Assembly: GCA_965216225.1 (NCBI GenBank)
Contig: CBDCFF010000026.1
Location: 1-64,000 of the forward strand
Source of the DNA: 3107 sp965216225
GTDB lineage: Bacteria; Pseudomonadota; Alphaproteobacteria; Rhodobacterales; Rhodobacteraceae
Length of the DNA: 64,000 bases
Direction: 5' to 3'
Every line of letters begins with the position of its first letter. Positions within the stretch are counted from its first letter, which is position 1. Below are positions 63,108-64,000 of this stretch, in pieces. The notes beneath the pieces were generated by a model. It made no database searches, was not told the origin of the DNA, and saw only the letters and a list, made by a program, of their open reading frames with translations. A program made the translations under genes and the position numbers.

Positions 63108-64000
63108 GCTGTCACCTCCTGAGCGGATGGCGTACCGCCGACCAACTGGTCGTAAGATGACAGGTCGGCCAGTTGCACCGCGACTTGGGGGAGTGCGTCT
63201 TGTGATGGGCTAAACACTGCGCGTAGGGCCGCCATGTCAGGCGGGCGCTTCTGGCGAAGGTCCTCCTCAAGCTGCGCTGCCAATTCAGCCTCGCAGCCCC
63301 GCTCGTGTGCCAGCGCCAGAAGATCGACAACCATGCGACACGCCGCCTTCTCACTGGTCTGCTCCAGCAGGAATGCGAACATGTTACGGAACGCCCGGCG
63401 CGGGAATAGCTGATCCCGATAGACCAGCCCCATCAGCGCCATGGGCTTTTTGCGCAAGGAGTGGATGACGTGGTGGTAATTGACCACGTGCCCATGGCTC
63501 CCGGTGCTCGAGGCTCGTCCGCGTGTCAGCGTTAGCAGGGCAGAGCTTCCCAGGAACAGCTCCAACCGATCATCGTAGAGCCGAACCCGCAGCTGATGCC
63601 CGATCAACCGGGATGGCACGGTGTAGAACACCTTGCGCAAGGTGAAGCCCCCGGAGGAAGTGACGCGCAACGTGATCTCCTCGTAATCCGTGGTCCGCCG
63701 CGTCGGCAAAGGTCTGAGGCTCGCACGTTCCGCATCGATACGCTTGGCATTGCGGGCGTTGATCCGGCCCACGATCTCGTCGATGAAGCGACGATAATCT
63801 TGCAAGCTTTCGAAGTCGCGCGACCCACGCATGACCAGCGCGTCCTCAATGGTGCGCTTCAGATGCCCATTGGGGCTCTCGATGGAACCGTTCTCGTGTG
63901 CGACGCCCTTGTTGTTGCGCGTCGGCGTCATTCCATAATGGTTGCACAGGGCGTCGAAGCGGTCGGTTAGATCGGCCCGGGATGACTTATCCAGGTTCTT
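63104..64000 (-). CDS. istA: IS21 family transposase IstA (copy 2, N-terminus outside window)
   Basis: The C-terminal 298 codons, same as copy 1, including AHENGSIESPNGHLK with the catalytic Glu and the C-terminal barrel. Overlaps istB by 4 nt. Confidence 0.95.
   Translation of the reverse strand, partial: KNLDKSSRADLTDRFDALCNHYGMTPTRNNKGVAHENGSIESPNGHLKRTIEDALVMRGSRDFESLQDYRRFIDEIVGRINARNAKRIDAERASLRPLPTRRTTDYEEITLRVTSSGGFTLRKVFYTVPSRLIGHQLRVRLYDDRLELFLGSSALLTLTRGRASSTGSHGHVVNYHHVIHSLRKKPMALMGLVYRDQLFPRRAFRNMFAFLLEQTSEKAACRMVVDLLALAHERGCEAELAAQLEEDLRQKRPPDMAALRAVFSPSQDALPQVAVQLADLSSYDQLVGGTPSAQEVTA

Larger units (their letters stand above)
62171..64000 (-). mobile_element. IS21-family element, copy 2 (runs off the window)
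   Basis: Begins TGTAGCGCGACAATCAAG with the same sub-terminal repeats as copy 1, but in the opposite orientation. It encodes the same IstB and the same visible part of IstA. By comparison with copy 1, about 800 bp more lie to the right. Confidence 0.95.

Overview
The window looks like chromosomal DNA of an alphaproteobacterium of the Rhodobacterales (roseobacter / Rhodobacter relatives). The evidence is high GC, a DUF1013 (TrcR-type) regulator, a class I lysyl-tRNA synthetase, an NDUFA12-like complex I accessory protein, the aat/accC/accB/DUF2155/mlaD cluster, and an alphaproteobacterial LexA box (GTTC-N7-GTTC) in front of uvrA. The genus cannot be fixed from the sequence alone.

Layout. (1) 1-13187, all on the minus strand: a sensor kinase, a sigma54-type response regulator and a periplasmic binding protein form a tightly overlapping operon. 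Downstream of it lies a branched-chain-amino-acid-type (Liv) ABC importer operon: binding protein, LivH, LivM, LivG, LivF (LivF runs off the left edge). Both parts have been hit by insertion sequences. An IS256-family element splits the response regulator (9-bp target duplication). An IS66 element sits directly upstream of the ribosome binding site of the importer's binding-protein gene (8-bp duplication). (2) 13266-24376: a graveyard of nested insertion sequences (two IS256-family types, IS110 twice, IS21, IS481, IS66). Most are broken by later insertions whose target duplications can be read base by base. (3) 24377-59050: a compact, intact core-genome block. It holds rnd, purN-purM, a CAU-anticodon tRNA, an ABM-domain protein, lysS, a TerB-like gene, uvrA, hflK-hflC-degP, rpiA-gor, trcR, manC, a PleD-like diguanylate cyclase, a HAD phosphatase, an MttB-family methyltransferase, a DUF4153 membrane protein, an H-NOX/HNOBA-GGDEF pair, clpP, clpX, a RidA-like protein, an NDUFA12-like protein, mlaD, DUF2155, aat, accBC, and preT-VOC-preA (reductive pyrimidine catabolism). 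(4) 59246-64000: a CoA-ligase beta-subunit gene broken by a second tower of four nested elements (IS256-A > IS256-B > IS66 > IS21) that runs off the right edge.

How the parts fit. The kinase, regulator and binding protein probably sensed a solute and controlled uptake by the neighbouring Liv importer; that circuit now looks dead or rewired. The core block carries ordinary housekeeping functions plus c-di-GMP signalling. One of the signalling genes is an H-NOX protein that appears to lack the usual haem-ligand residues. The same IS types flank the core block on both sides, partly in opposite orientation, so it is exposed to IS-mediated inversion or deletion.

I did not find a convincing wholly new system. 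The strongest unusual items are: an IS66 derivative whose 50-bp terminus is flipped relative to its sister copy, a microhomology excision scar of IS256-A inside an IS481 gene, a candidate IS110 bridge-RNA region, the motif-poor H-NOX, and a RutR-like operator in front of preT.
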